From positions 1 through 56,961 of the forward strand of contig JAPSLU010000009.1 of the NCBI GenBank assembly GCA_031180405.1: a DNA stretch of 56,961 nt, read 5' to 3'. Within the stretch, counting starts at the first letter, position 1. Every line of letters begins with the position of its first letter. The notes under the pieces were generated by a model. That model did no database searches. It had not been told where the DNA came from and saw only the letters and a list, made by a program, of their open reading frames with translations. Below are positions 9,104 through 17,350 of this stretch, one piece after another. The position numbers and the translations under genes were made by a program. This DNA comes from Bacillus sp. (in: firmicutes). Lineage in GTDB: Bacteria > Bacillota > Bacilli > Bacillales > Bacillaceae.

Positions 9104-9844
9104 TTACTTATCCTCTACCTTCGTACTATTTAACATGCTAACATAGTAATTCACTAATTCTGGATATTCCTTAAGTCCAACATTACCTCTTTCACTAATT
9201 TTATAAACGCCTCGTTTCACCCGTTCAAACCAACCATAATAATTCTTTGTTAAGATCGATGGTGTCTTATTCCCTGTCCCTAACTGTATTAGCTTTTTTG
9301 GAGACAACTCTCCAATATGATCAAGGTAGCATGCTATTTGTATGCAATTCTCCTTGTATGCTGTCATGATTTTAGCCCGATTACTGCCACCAATATTATA
9401 ATCAGCACTACGTCCTTTGATTTCATTGAGGATTGCTTCTCTTTTCCGTTTACTTTGATTCATGACCTTCTTACGCTGAAAAGCTGATGGGTGGAAAACG
9501 ACCTCTGTTCTTTTTTGATTTCCAGTAAAAGAAACCATAATTAATCCCAGTTCTAGCCTACGTACTAAATGACAAACATCTGTCCATCGTTTTGAACGTT
9601 TGCTATAACTAGGCCTAGGCACAGCGATATACACTTGATTTGTAAGGCGTTGCCGTTTTGTTGCTTGAATTAAAAGATCAATACTAAGATTTAACTTTAA
9701 CTCAATTACAATTAATTCATCGTTTTTGATTGCTACGATATCACAATCCTTCACTTCTCCATAAACTTCGTATCCTTCTTTGATGAAATATTTTTGGATA
9801 GGTTTATATAAATCTGCTTCTAGTATTTTTTTCTTATCTATCAT
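9104..9844 (-). CDS. DUF2161-family protein with PD-(D/E)XK-like nuclease core
   Basis: 246 aa soluble protein. The N-terminal third has DCDIVAIKNDELIVIELKL, in which Asp, Glu and Lys are placed as in PD-(D/E)XK phosphodiesterases. The rest is rich in Lys and Arg, with a basic region KRSKRWTDVCHLVRR. The C-terminal 90 residues (AYKENCIQIACYLDHIG to GVYKISERG) look like a winged-helix DNA-binding domain. ATG 9844 is preceded by GGTGG; an upstream ATG at 9892 has no site. Monocistronic. The role is unknown; nucleic acid cleavage or binding is inference from the fold motif. Confidence 0.75.
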   Translation of the reverse strand: MIDKKKILEADLYKPIQKYFIKEGYEVYGEVKDCDIVAIKNDELIVIELKLNLSIDLLIQATKRQRLTNQVYIAVPRPSYSKRSKRWTDVCHLVRRLELGLIMVSFTGNQKRTEVVFHPSAFQRKKVMNQSKRKREAILNEIKGRSADYNIGGSNRAKIMTAYKENCIQIACYLDHIGELSPKKLIQLGTGNKTPSILTKNYYGWFERVKRGVYKISERGNVGLKEYPELVNYYVSMLNSTKVEDK

Positions 9845-9978
9845 TGATGCCACCATCCAAGTTTTGCTAGTAATGTATTTTACCTTATACAATATTATAT
9901 AATGATCGAAAATTTAATAATATGGAAAATGAAAATGTTCTTAATACCATATAAACCATTAATGAGCCAGATAAGTAA

Positions 9979-10004
9979 AAATGACCTCAGGTTTGAGATC
10001 ATTT
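9979..10004 (-). terminator. Intrinsic terminator after the Pro/Tyr-rich gene
   Basis: AAATGACCTC (9979-9988) and GAGATCATTT (9995-10004) pair with one mismatch. The minus strand continues TTTTTAC. It ends transcription of the gene stopping at 10024. Confidence 0.65.
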
Positions 10005-10023
10005 ATTTCAATAAGTTCCCTGC

Positions 10024-10308
10024 TTAATAGTAAGGATAATATGGGTAAGGATAATATGGGTAAGGATAACCATAACCAAAAGGGTATCCATAAGGATATG
10101 CTAAAGTGCTAGCCAACAATCCACCTAATACACCACCGACAAACGGACCTCCCCAAAACGGTCGATAAAAGCCAAAGGGTCTGTAAAATCCGAATGGTCG
10201 ATAAGAGCCAACTCTCCCAAAAGGTCTCCCGAAAATTCGTGAGTCGTTAGGATCAATTACATCTTGTTGATATTGTTTTACTGCTGGTACTTTTAATTCT
10301 GATTGCAT
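10024..10308 (-). CDS. Small Pro/Gly/Tyr/Phe-rich repeat protein, possibly a spore or surface protein
   Basis: 94 aa. A polar N-terminus (MQSELKVPAVKQYQQDVIDP) is followed by RPFG repeats (RPFGRVGSY, RPFGFY, RPFGFY, RPFWGG), a short hydrophobic Gly-rich patch (VGGVLGGLLAS) and a tail of PYGYP/PYYPY repeats. ATG 10308 has GGGAGGAG at proper spacing; longer readings lack a site. Low-complexity aromatic repeats of this kind are typical of Bacillus spore coat and other cross-linked surface proteins, but no family was identified. Tandem DNA repeats (gataatatgggtaag) at about 10036-10065 encode the tail. Confidence 0.7.
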   Translation of the reverse strand: MQSELKVPAVKQYQQDVIDPNDSRIFGRPFGRVGSYRPFGFYRPFGFYRPFWGGPFVGGVLGGLLASTLAYPYGYPFGYGYPYPYYPYPYYPYY

Positions 10309-10422
10309 GTGAGCCACTCCTCCCTGTTTAACAGTATAAAGATATGCTAAATTTGGTTTAGACTCTTGGGTGTATACCCAGAAAAGGAAAATTATGCCTA
10401 AAAACATAAAACTAATCGTTAA

Positions 10423-10923
10423 TCAACTCAAAAATAATACCATCAATTCATCATCAAAATACGTTCCTTCTACTTTTAAAGCTTTCTTCTCAATTCCGTA
10501 CGTTTTAAAACCTAAAGAGTTATATAAATGTTTAGCTGAATAATTACTTGCTGTCACAGTAAGATAAATTTGTTCAATTTCAGGCAATGCTTTGGCTTGA
10601 TTTATTAGTTCGTGCATTAGCTTTTTTCCTATTCCTGTGTTCCGAGCGCTTGGATGAACGTATACCGCAACGATCGTAGCTCGATGTTTAATTTTTATTT
10701 TTGTTTCGACTATTAATGTGGCAACTCCAATCAGGTCCTTTTCAATAAAAGCACCAAAGGTAAAAGATTGTTTGCCATTCAATCTTTCTTCTGTTTTTTG
10801 TATGGGCATATCTTTTTCCTCTTCAAAGCTTGAACTAAAGGCTTCAGGGTGGTTTTGTAAAGCCTCTATTCTTAGCCGTTGATATTTTTCGGCATCTTTA
10901 CTTGCTAGAATTCGTATTTCCAC
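10423..10923 (-). CDS. GNAT-family N-acetyltransferase
   Basis: Acetyl-CoA-dependent acetyltransferase with unknown acceptor. The fold is clear: beta-alpha start MEIRILASKDAEKYQRLRIEAL, the region TIVAVYVHPSARNTGIGKKLM with the pyrophosphate-binding motif R/Q-x-x-G-x-G/A (RNTGIG), and NYSAKHLYNSLGFKTYG near the C-terminus. The GTG at 10923 is the best start because GGAGAG lies 8 nt upstream; the in-frame GTG at 10932 overlaps that site. 166 aa, normal for the family. Confidence 0.88.
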   Translation of the reverse strand: MEIRILASKDAEKYQRLRIEALQNHPEAFSSSFEEEKDMPIQKTEERLNGKQSFTFGAFIEKDLIGVATLIVETKIKIKHRATIVAVYVHPSARNTGIGKKLMHELINQAKALPEIEQIYLTVTASNYSAKHLYNSLGFKTYGIEKKALKVEGTYFDDELMVLFLS

Positions 10924-11027
10924 CTGAATCACTCTCCATTGCTTTCGACAATTTTACATTGGAAAACATGTATCTATTCACCCTGTAGCATCTTTTATTA
11001 AATTTTTTTTATTCTTTATAAAAAAAG

Positions 11028-11062
11028 CTGTTTTCGTCTAGCAACAATCTTTGCAAAAACAG
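11028..11062 (-). terminator. Intrinsic terminator after the second GNAT gene
   Basis: CTGTTTT (11028 on) and AAAACAG (ending 11062) form the stem; the minus strand then has seven T residues. It follows the gene ending at 11086. Confidence 0.55.
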
Positions 11063-11085
11063 TCAAATAACAGTTCATCCCTTTT

Positions 11086-11559
11086 CTATTTCTCGAAATT
11101 CCATCTTGATAAATCCTGGCTTAAGTGAATCATATCCTTACAAGGGATCCCATTTTCAATGATATCCTCTGGATAATGGCGAGTAAAAAAGTCTTGATTC
11201 ACTCCAATAATTCTAAATCCGCATTTTTGATAAAGCGCCAATTGTCCAATACTAGAATTACCAGTGCCTACTTCAATCGTTTTATAGCCATTGCTCTTTG
11301 CACGATTAATAGCATCTAAAACAAGTCTCTTTCCTAATCCTTTGCCATGAAATTGATCCCTAACGGAAATGTTTTTTAACTCTACTCTTTCTTTATTAAT
11401 TGGCAGGAGTACATATACCCCAATTAAATGTTTTTGAATTTCAGCAATAAAGCACTCCCCTTCCTTTAAATAGTTTTTAACTAGATCTTCCGATGGATCT
11501 GCTTGTAATAGTAATTCGAATGGGGGCTGTTCATCGACTCTTAATTTTCTAATCTCCAT
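11086..11559 (-). CDS. GNAT-family N-acetyltransferase (YvbK-like)
   Basis: 157 aa acetyltransferase. Motifs: MEIRKLRVDEQPPFELLLQADPS at the start, ISVRDQFHGKGLGKRLV (acetyl-CoA pyrophosphate loop HGKGLG), and TIEVGTGNSSIGQLALYQKCGFRIIGV. The last block is very like Bacillus YvbK as I remember it, so I suspect an orthologue; the acceptor is unknown. ATG 11559 has AAGGAG 7 nt upstream, whereas the ATG at 11595 has none. It is separated from the upstream SDR gene by a terminator. Confidence 0.88.
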   Translation of the reverse strand: MEIRKLRVDEQPPFELLLQADPSEDLVKNYLKEGECFIAEIQKHLIGVYVLLPINKERVELKNISVRDQFHGKGLGKRLVLDAINRAKSNGYKTIEVGTGNSSIGQLALYQKCGFRIIGVNQDFFTRHYPEDIIENGIPCKDMIHLSQDLSRWNFEK

Positions 11560-11598
11560 GTGAGTCTCCTTACAATCTGGTTTTGTTTTTTGCATATA

Positions 11599-11618
11599 AA
11601 AAAACGCCAGTGCTGGCG
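11599..11618 (-). terminator. Intrinsic terminator after the SDR gene
   Basis: CGCCA/TGGCG (11605-11618) form a compact GC stem, followed on the minus strand by seven T residues. It lies between the SDR and GNAT genes. Confidence 0.7.
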
Positions 11619-11649
11619 AATGTACGTTTGTCTCTCTCCTAGTTTTAAA

Positions 11650-12423
11650 CTACCTCCTAAAACCACCCTCTGAATGAATAATTTGACCTGTAATCCAATC
11701 AGCTTCTTCACTAATTAAGAACTTTATTGTTTTGGCGACATCTTTGGGAGTACCGATTCTACCGAAAGGGAACATAGGTAGCAAGTGTTTTTTTATTTCG
11801 TCTGTCATCCAACCAGTATCTGTTGGTCCAGGATTTATAGCATTCACTGTGATTCCTAATGGTGCTAATTCGGCTGCTAAAGTGACAGTTAAAGCATCAA
11901 CAGCACCTTTTGTCGTTGCATAAGCTAACTCACCAGGCATTGCCCCTTGAAACTGTCCTGAAGTCAAATTCACAATTCTTCCACCACTTTTTTTCTTGAA
12001 AACCTTTGCGAAGTGGGAGCTTAATAGAGTTGTTGCCCGTATATTAACATAGTAGTGCTGATCTAATTCCTCGTCAGTTATAGTTGAAAAACAGTTATTT
12101 GTAGAATATGCTGCATTATTAATTAATATATCTGGTGTGCCTAGTTCTTCACAAACTCGATTGATTATCTGTTCTGAGGCATTTTTTTCCCTTAAATCAA
12201 TCTCCATAGATTTGACTTTTACACCGAATTTACATAATTCATTTTTTAATAAAGTTGGCTCATTTTCTTCAACATTCCAAGGCATATCTTTGTCATAATT
12301 CATCCAATAAGTGAAAAAGATATGATAGCCTTCTTGAGCTAGTTCTTTTGAGATGGCAGCTCCAATCCCTTTTAAACGACTAACACCTGTTATGATTGCA
12401 ATTTTATCTTTTAAATGTTTCAA
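11650..12423 (-). CDS. Short-chain dehydrogenase/reductase (SDR), 3-oxoacyl-reductase-like
   Basis: 257 aa Rossmann-fold oxidoreductase using NAD(P)H; the substrate is unknown. The cofactor motif is TGVSRLKGIGAA (12-23), slightly stretched compared with TGxxxGIG. NNAA is at 102-105, and catalytic Ser155, Tyr168 and Lys172 sit in VNLTSG and YATTK. The C-terminus WITGQIIHSEGGFRR is typical of classical SDRs. The start is TTG 12423, preceded by GAGGGA 7 nt away. A second SDR-like feature is the long insertion around 40-60. Apparently monocistronic. Confidence 0.88.
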   Translation of the reverse strand: MKHLKDKIAIITGVSRLKGIGAAISKELAQEGYHIFFTYWMNYDKDMPWNVEENEPTLLKNELCKFGVKVKSMEIDLREKNASEQIINRVCEELGTPDILINNAAYSTNNCFSTITDEELDQHYYVNIRATTLLSSHFAKVFKKKSGGRIVNLTSGQFQGAMPGELAYATTKGAVDALTVTLAAELAPLGITVNAINPGPTDTGWMTDEIKKHLLPMFPFGRIGTPKDVAKTIKFLISEEADWITGQIIHSEGGFRR

Positions 12424-12693
12424 ATATTATCCCTCATTAATAAAAATATGGTATTTTGCACAATGGATTTTTTCCATTATTCATTTATGCTAGCCTCCTA
12501 GGCAACTCTCAAGCGAAAGAAGGAAAACAAAACTAAAAAAAATACTTGATATAATATTTTGATCCCATTCCATAGTGAAATAAAAGCAGGAGCCAGAAGT
12601 CCAAAAAAAATCATTTTTTTGTCATTCGTCAATGTGCATATCCCATGCTATTATCCCTTTATATTATAACAAATATTGGAAAAAAATTAATCG

Positions 12694-12728
12694 AAAAAAA
12701 GACGCTTTTCCATTTCGAAAAAGCGTCT
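12694..12728 (-). terminator. Intrinsic terminator after the small basic protein gene
   Basis: AGACGCTTTT (12700-12709) pairs with AAAAGCGTCT (12719-12728), followed on the minus strand by seven T residues. Strong terminator, and evidence that the short gene upstream is real. The rest of 12424-12693 shows no other gene. Confidence 0.8.
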
Positions 12729-12755
12729 GCACTTTAGTTAAAGTAAAAGTATGGT

Positions 12756-12950
12756 TTAAGATCCCATTTTTCTACGAGTATTACTCGTTTTTTTATGCTG
12801 CTGACTTTTCATCTTTTGATTTGTTCCAACACCACTTTGAGATTGTTTATTTGTTGAAAGTTTTTCTTTTTTCTTTGCTAGTTGTTGCTCCATTAATTCT
12901 TTTAGGCTTATTTTCTTTTTTTCATTTGAGTTCTGTTCGGTATTTGACAT
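12756..12950 (-). CDS. Small, highly charged basic protein of unknown function
   Basis: 64 aa, very rich in Lys, Gln, Ser and Asn and without hydrophobic segments. It begins MSNTEQNSNEKKKISLKELMEQQLAKKKEK, with an amphipathic helix around LKELMEQQLAKKK, and ends in a disordered-looking KTSNTRRKMGS. It is real rather than a chance frame because AAAGGAG precedes the ATG by 9 nt and a strong terminator follows the stop. No family recognised; small acidic or basic proteins like this often belong to the sporulation or RNA-associated classes, which I cannot show here. Confidence 0.65.
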   Translation of the reverse strand: MSNTEQNSNEKKKISLKELMEQQLAKKKEKLSTNKQSQSGVGTNQKMKSQQHKKTSNTRRKMGS

Positions 12951-13297
12951 ATTAATTTGCTCCTTTATTGAGGACAGAAATTTTTATTACCTATGTCCAT
13001 TATAATAAATATTTGGCAATAAGAATAGTAATTGGAAAAAGTCAAAAAATACAGGTTCTTTTTATTCTGAATACTTCATTCATTTTTTATAAAAAAATCT
13101 ATGAATTAATTCTTAAAAACGTAAGAGGAGGACAGACATATTTTAAAATGGTGCAATTTTACAGTTAGATTTTAAGATTCTTCAAGAGTAAATTTTCATT
13201 ATACAGCCGATTTAATAAAATAATTAATACGGAATCACCATGTGTTTTGCATTCTTAACACATTATAGGATGGTTCAAAGGAGATTTTGTGAATTTG
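12951..13297. other. AT-rich intergenic stretch, no supported gene
   Basis: A short plus-strand frame (12968-13168) lacks a ribosome-binding site and has no protein-like composition. No convincing hairpin apart from a weak tgtgtt/aacaca stem near 13240-13262. Confidence 0.4.
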
Positions 13298-13822
13298 CTA
13301 TTTCTTCAAAATCCCTAAAAATTCTTTCCAAGGTCCTACATCATCTCTATATCTTTCTGACATGATTCGAACAATTTGAGATAAATGGGTTAAGTCATGA
13401 ACGACCCAGGTTGAAATTAGTTCTCTTACCTTGACTTTGCCGAATGTAGGATGAAATCCTGTTTTGTCCAAGTGAGAATCTGACAGAACGAGGGACTTCA
13501 GTTCTTTTAAATTTTTTGCTCTGATGTTTATAAAAATTAGCAATTTATCTTCGATTGTATTTTTGGACTGAGTTCTCAAGTGAGAAAAACGATCAAACTC
13601 TGGAAAAGGTTGAGTATCCCCTTCTTGAAGAATAAATTCTAATCTTGGCAGCCAATTATGCTTTTCACCTTCAATAAGATGCTCAATTACTTCGGTAACA
13701 TTCCATGTCTCTTGCCCCTCATTACATTCTAACCAGTTCTTTGATAACCCAGTTAAAAAAACGGACATGGTTTGAGGTGTTCGCTCCAGAATTTCAATGG
13801 CTTCTTGTAATGTAAAGTTCAT
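13298..13822 (-). CDS. DinB/YfiT-like putative metal-dependent protein
   Basis: 174 aa, four-helix DinB-like fold. Metal-binding His candidates occur in the expected places: [14 protein letters not shown] (first helix pair) and [11 protein letters not shown] (third helix), consistent with the His triad of the family. Members include thiol transferases (bacillithiol S-transferases) and hydrolases; which activity applies is unknown. The start at 13822 has GGAGGAG upstream. The next gene upstream (HXXEE protein) ends about 80 bp away, so co-transcription is possible but not shown. Confidence 0.8.
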   Translation of the reverse strand: MNFTLQEAIEILERTPQTMSVFLTGLSKNWLECNEGQETWNVTEVIEHLIEGEKHNWLPRLEFILQEGDTQPFPEFDRFSHLRTQSKNTIEDKLLIFINIRAKNLKELKSLVLSDSHLDKTGFHPTFGKVKVRELISTWVVHDLTHLSQIVRIMSERYRDDVGPWKEFLGILKK

Positions 13823-13905
13823 TTCAATACTCCTCCACGTTATTCAAAATCCCCTTCTTTATTTTACGAAACATTAAGAGGGTCAGGATTGTAAACTTCA
13901 AAAAA

Positions 13906-14442
13906 TTAACTTGCTATTAGTTTCTGTGCAATTTTATGACCAATATAGACAAGTGCAATTGTGATTAAACCATAAGGTATTGAAGTTAATAAGTCTATCT
14001 GTTCAATTACGCCTTCATCTAGTAACCTATAAAACAAGTAAAGAGAGTAAGGTAGTGTAACAAAAACAGCTGTTCCTACTCCTAAAGCATATACACCTAA
14101 AAGTAACGATTGACCGATATGCATGAATACATGAATGAGTAACAGTAAATTAAAGCCGGTAAACATCGGATAATAATGATGCTCAACAGCAATATATGTT
14201 GCAATACTATATGTAATAAATTGAAAAAGTACAGGTAAAGCGAATTGTACAGCAGTTATATATGACATTTTATGAAACGTTTTTTTAAATGAGTCAGGTA
14301 TTTTGTGTATAACAGTTGAATAGTTCTTTTTAAACCAAGCTTCTACAAAGAGGATTTCTTCAAAATCATGCAGTAAAAACGTAATTGGAAATAACCATAG
14401 AAGCGTAGGTAGACTAATATTATGATTTAACCATTCGAGCAT
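13906..14442 (-). CDS. HXXEE-domain membrane protein
   Basis: 178 aa membrane protein with about five hydrophobic helices. It carries the motif that names the family, LLHDFEE (His-x-x-Glu-Glu) at residues 23-29, and a later conserved His region HVFMHIGQS at about 104-112. The function of the family is unknown; the motif suggests a metal site or enzyme within the membrane. The start codon is ATG 14442, with only a distant AAGGGACG site. Confidence 0.82.
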   Translation of the reverse strand: MLEWLNHNISLPTLLWLFPITFLLHDFEEILFVEAWFKKNYSTVIHKIPDSFKKTFHKMSYITAVQFALPVLFQFITYSIATYIAVEHHYYPMFTGFNLLLLIHVFMHIGQSLLLGVYALGVGTAVFVTLPYSLYLFYRLLDEGVIEQIDLLTSIPYGLITIALVYIGHKIAQKLIAS

Positions 14443-14715
14443 GAAGTTTTTTCGTCCCTTCTCCTACTATGACATTTTGATATGCTAGTTTCCGCACAAG
14501 CAAAACAATAAATCTCAGCTTCTTTTACGACACCATCTAAAATCCGTCTATTCAATAAATGACTTTGTTACAAGATAGGCATACTCCTACTTTTTCAACC
14601 ACTGAAAGTCCCCCTATTATAATTTAATTACCTCATACTGGACCAGTTCATCTTATTTTATATATTACTTTAATGTATAAGGATATGAAAAAAATATTAA
14701 ATTTTACATTTGCTT

Positions 14716-15033
14716 CTAAAGATCTAACAATCTACCAGAATATTTATCTGATAGTTCTTTTTCACAAATAAACAAAGAGTTTGTCTTGCTATACCTCATT
14801 TTTGGCAAGCTGTTCTTGAGTAATTGAACCTTTGATTCGTATTATTTTTACAGAAACACAATAAAAGGAGTTAAAGCACTTTGGGCCATAACTCTCATCT
14901 CTAATAACGTATCTAATTTGAGGCTTTCTAAGAACCGTTTCTCACACCCCTCCAGAACAAGGAGTAAATCCACACATTTTTGATGAAAATCAAAGTGTTT
15001 TGTATCAATAGTAAGTGTTACAAATGAATCCCC
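14716..15033 (-). pseudogene. Decayed gene of unknown family with in-frame stops
   Basis: One reading frame gives a protein-like sequence: GDSFVTLTIDTKHFDFHQ, then KCVDLLLVLEGCEKRFLESL and KLDTLLEMRVMAQSALTPF, ending at TAA 14850-14848. A second TAA (14844-14842) follows, and the frame then continues for about 40 sensible codons to a final stop at 14716. AAGGGGAT remains upstream, but no start codon follows it. I read this as a gene inactivated by loss of its start and two stops. The family was not recognised. It is the only content of the 14443-15094 gap. Confidence 0.4.
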
Positions 15034-15094
15034 TTATTAAGAAGGTATATTTGCCATCGAAAAGCTAAATTTATCGACAATCTATCCTAACTTC

Positions 15095-15607
15095 TTACTT
15101 AATTTCAAAGTCTGTGATACGCAATTGGATATCCTCAATAATTTTATTCGGTTTTTTGGAGGTTGCATCATAGAGATGACGCTTATTTGCTTCATCATTT
15201 TCAAGTTGATTTAGTAAAAGTAATGAGCGTTTGATTAAATATTTATCACCTCTGTATGTTAATCTTTTAACAAGAGCTTCTTCATCAGCACGTAACACGA
15301 CATAATAAATTTTCACTTGTTCAACTAACAATTGTTCACAAAACCATTTAAGTTCATCTTCAACAACATAATCAATTACGATAGTTAACTTGTTAGCTAG
15401 AAAATTCTTTGTTAACAATAGGATGTTTTCCCAGACGATTGAAAGCTGTTCATTCCATGATGGTTGCTCTTCACCAATAAACATGGAATGAAGTTGATCC
15501 CCTTCTATTAAGACAACTCTCTCCATCCTTCGTACAAGGCCTTTCGTAACAGTTGATTTCCCTACACCACAAGGACCCGAAAAGATGTAAACTGCTTGGT
15601 TCTCCAT
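15095..15607 (-). CDS. P-loop ATPase/kinase of unknown substrate, third gene of the ArsR operon
   Basis: 170 aa. Walker A is GPCGVGKST near the N-terminus, followed by a kinase-like pattern: IEGDQLHSMF (Asp, substrate region), TIVIDYVVED (Walker B-like) and RLTYRGD/KRSLLLLNQL (lid Arg residues). This is the shikimate-kinase/gluconokinase-like nucleoside-kinase fold; the substrate is unknown. The ATG at 15607 has AAAGGGGA 7 nt upstream; the TTG at 15628 has no site. It follows the ArsR gene by 21 bp, so it should be controlled by that regulator. Confidence 0.8.
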   Translation of the reverse strand: MENQAVYIFSGPCGVGKSTVTKGLVRRMERVVLIEGDQLHSMFIGEEQPSWNEQLSIVWENILLLTKNFLANKLTIVIDYVVEDELKWFCEQLLVEQVKIYYVVLRADEEALVKRLTYRGDKYLIKRSLLLLNQLENDEANKRHLYDATSKKPNKIIEDIQLRITDFEIK

Positions 15608-15628
15608 GTAAAAATCCCCTTTTACCAA

Positions 15629-15976
15629 CTAATCAATCTTGTCCATTGTCTCTTTATTATCTTCATGATTTTCAACAAGGTGTTTAAGCATTGATAATTT
15701 GTTATTCCAAAATTGCTCATAAAAGGAGAGCCAATCTTTTAATTCAACTAAAGGTTCTGGATGTAGACGATATAGTTTTACTCTCCCAATCTTTTTTCCA
15801 CTAACCAGTTTTGCTTCTGAAAGAATATGTAAATGCTTTGCTACCGCGGTACGACTGATAGGGAAATGCGCTGTAATATCTGTTATGGCTAACTCCTTCT
15901 TAGCAAGTAACCGCAGTACCTCTCTTCTCGTTGGATCAGCTATAGCTTGAAATACATCATGCTTTGCTGCTGCCAC
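15629..15976 (-). CDS. ArsR-family transcriptional regulator
   Basis: 115 aa winged-helix repressor. The DNA-binding part runs DVFQAIADPTRREVLRLL, then ITDITAHFPISRTAVAKHLHIL (recognition helix) and SGKKIGRVKLYRLHPEPL (wing). No Cys-rich metal site is visible, which fits the SRPBCC-linked, non-metal ArsR subgroup. It starts at GTG 15976, directly after the TAA of the SRPBCC gene (GAGG five bases before the GTG), so translation is coupled. Probably binds the palindrome at 16427-16440 and represses its own operon. Confidence 0.92.
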   Translation of the reverse strand: MAAAKHDVFQAIADPTRREVLRLLAKKELAITDITAHFPISRTAVAKHLHILSEAKLVSGKKIGRVKLYRLHPEPLVELKDWLSFYEQFWNNKLSMLKHLVENHEDNKETMDKID

Positions 15977-16396
15977 TTAATCCTCAACGACCTTTCTAAG
16001 CTTTTCGTTTACAATACTTTCCCAGCCCTTGTCCATTCGTTCATGAATAACTGAGTTTTTTTCATTAGCCTTTTCTTGGATCTTGTCAGCCTCTTTCCAA
16101 CCACCATGAATTAAAGTGAATTCTGTTTGCTCACCAAAATCTTGTAACAGAAATGAGACAACCCATCCTTCGGTATCCCAAGAAAAAACAATTTTATATG
16201 GTTCTTCTACTTCTAAAACTTTACAAGGTGAAGGTCCAAACGGTGATTGCAAATGAAATTCATGACCTACATTTGCTTCAAAATCATTTGGCATAAACCA
16301 TTTTGAAATTCCCTCTGATGTTGACACAACTTCCCATACTTTATTAATTGGCGCATTAAAAATGATTGTTTTCTTAATTTCTTGAAGAATTTCCAT
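15977..16396 (-). CDS. SRPBCC/AHSA1-domain protein
   Basis: 139 aa START-like helix-grip protein, first gene of a three-gene operon. It begins [25 protein letters not shown] and has [28 protein letters not shown] and the C-terminal helix [17 protein letters not shown], all typical of the AHSA1 (activator of Hsp90 ATPase homologue 1-like) family. Such proteins bind a hydrophobic ligand, and pairing with ArsR genes is common, so ligand-linked control is plausible. AAAAGGAG precedes the ATG. Confidence 0.88.
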   Translation of the reverse strand: MEILQEIKKTIIFNAPINKVWEVVSTSEGISKWFMPNDFEANVGHEFHLQSPFGPSPCKVLEVEEPYKIVFSWDTEGWVVSFLLQDFGEQTEFTLIHGGWKEADKIQEKANEKNSVIHERMDKGWESIVNEKLRKVVED

Positions 16397-16426
16397 TATT
16401 TGTGCTCCTTTTAATCAATATAAACA

Positions 16427-16456
16427 AAACCAATTGGTTTCATTTTTGCAATTATA
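16427..16456 (-). promoter_or_regulatory. Promoter and palindromic operator of the SRPBCC-ArsR-kinase operon
   Basis: A perfect 14-bp palindrome AAACCAATTGGTTT (16427-16440) lies about 10 bp downstream of a consensus TATAAT (-10, 16456-16451, minus strand), so it covers the expected transcription start. The -35 is poor (GTAAAC). A half-like copy GAAACC sits upstream at about 16465-16470. Position and symmetry suit an ArsR repressor site. Confidence 0.65.
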
Positions 16457-16677
16457 ACACCTTTTGGTTTCGTGTTTACATTATTCGTAGAATTATTTCG
16501 TCTTTATTCAAAAGCTTTCCCAATTAAAATAGTTACAATTAAATAGTTTTCTTTATAATTGTATAAATATGGATTTCTACTTAACCATAATTAATATTTA
16601 TTAGACAAAACCATTGTACATAATTAATGACCGCATTTTTGGAAATAATACATAAAAAAGAAAAATGTGGTGTTTTT

Positions 16678-17268
16678 ATGATGATGTTATTAGATCATAT
16701 ACATTCTCTATTACTACAATCTATTTCGTTAGAGCGGCTATTAGAAGAGGAAAAGCTCTTTTATAAAACGCTTCAATCTTATTGGTACGAGCATAATTAC
16801 TTAACAATCAGGTGGTGGATATTAGTTTTATTAAGTGTATTGTCTCCTATCGTTTGGTTTAAAATGGTTGACAAGAAGAGAATTATAGAAATTACAACCT
16901 TTGGGATGTTCTACGGCATTATTGCGATTTTCCTAGACTCAATCGGCAGCAACGCTATGGTCTGGACATATCCTGTTCGAATTACACCATATTTATATCC
17001 GCAAATGTACCCTTATGACGTTGGGATCGTCATTATTCCTTTTATGCTTGTTTATCAAAAGGCGGGTGAACATTTCAAACGTTTTTTTATCCATACCGGG
17101 TTACTCGCAGCATCTGTTGCTTTTCTAGCAGAACCAACAATGGAATGGTTAAATATGTATAAAGAAATAACATGGAAAAACATCTATTCCTTTCCTATTT
17201 ATTGGGTAATAGGGTTAATTTGTTGGTATATAGTCAAGGTATTAAAAAAGATTGAACGAAGACATTAG
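16678..17268 (+). CDS. CBO0543-family membrane protein (first of two)
   Basis: 196 aa membrane protein with about five helices. Family-like blocks are WYEHNYLTIRWWILVLLS, LDSIGSNAMVWTYPVRITPY, YDVGIVIIPFMLVYQ and AEPTMEWLNMYKEITW. The function is unknown. Three ATGs in a row (16678, 16681, 16684) are the likely start region; an in-frame ATG at 16627 has no site, and GTGGTG is the only weak one before 16678. A second relative is encoded at 51573-52046. Divergent from the ArsR operon. Confidence 0.75.
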   Translation: MMMLLDHIHSLLLQSISLERLLEEEKLFYKTLQSYWYEHNYLTIRWWILVLLSVLSPIVWFKMVDKKRIIEITTFGMFYGIIAIFLDSIGSNAMVWTYPVRITPYLYPQMYPYDVGIVIIPFMLVYQKAGEHFKRFFIHTGLLAASVAFLAEPTMEWLNMYKEITWKNIYSFPIYWVIGLICWYIVKVLKKIERRH

Positions 17269-17287
17269 TTTAATTCACATATAAAAA

Positions 17288-17324
17288 GAAACAGCCTCGC
17301 AATTAGGAACTTGGAGACTGTTTC
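17288..17324 (-). terminator. Terminator after the K+/H+ antiporter gene
   Basis: GAAACAGCCTC (17288-17298) pairs with GAGACTGTTTC (17314-17324) with one mismatch; the minus strand continues TTTTTAT. It serves the antiporter gene and may also stop the convergent CBO0543 gene. Confidence 0.65.
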
Positions 17325-17350
17325 TATCAGAAATCATCAACGACAACGTC

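Noticed and set aside
10030-10070. Tandem repeats as a CRISPR-like array
   Set aside because: The repeats lie inside a coding gene and encode its PYYPY tail; no spacers.
12968-13168. Plus-strand 66-codon frame
   Set aside because: No ribosome-binding site, AT-rich composition and no family-like sequence.
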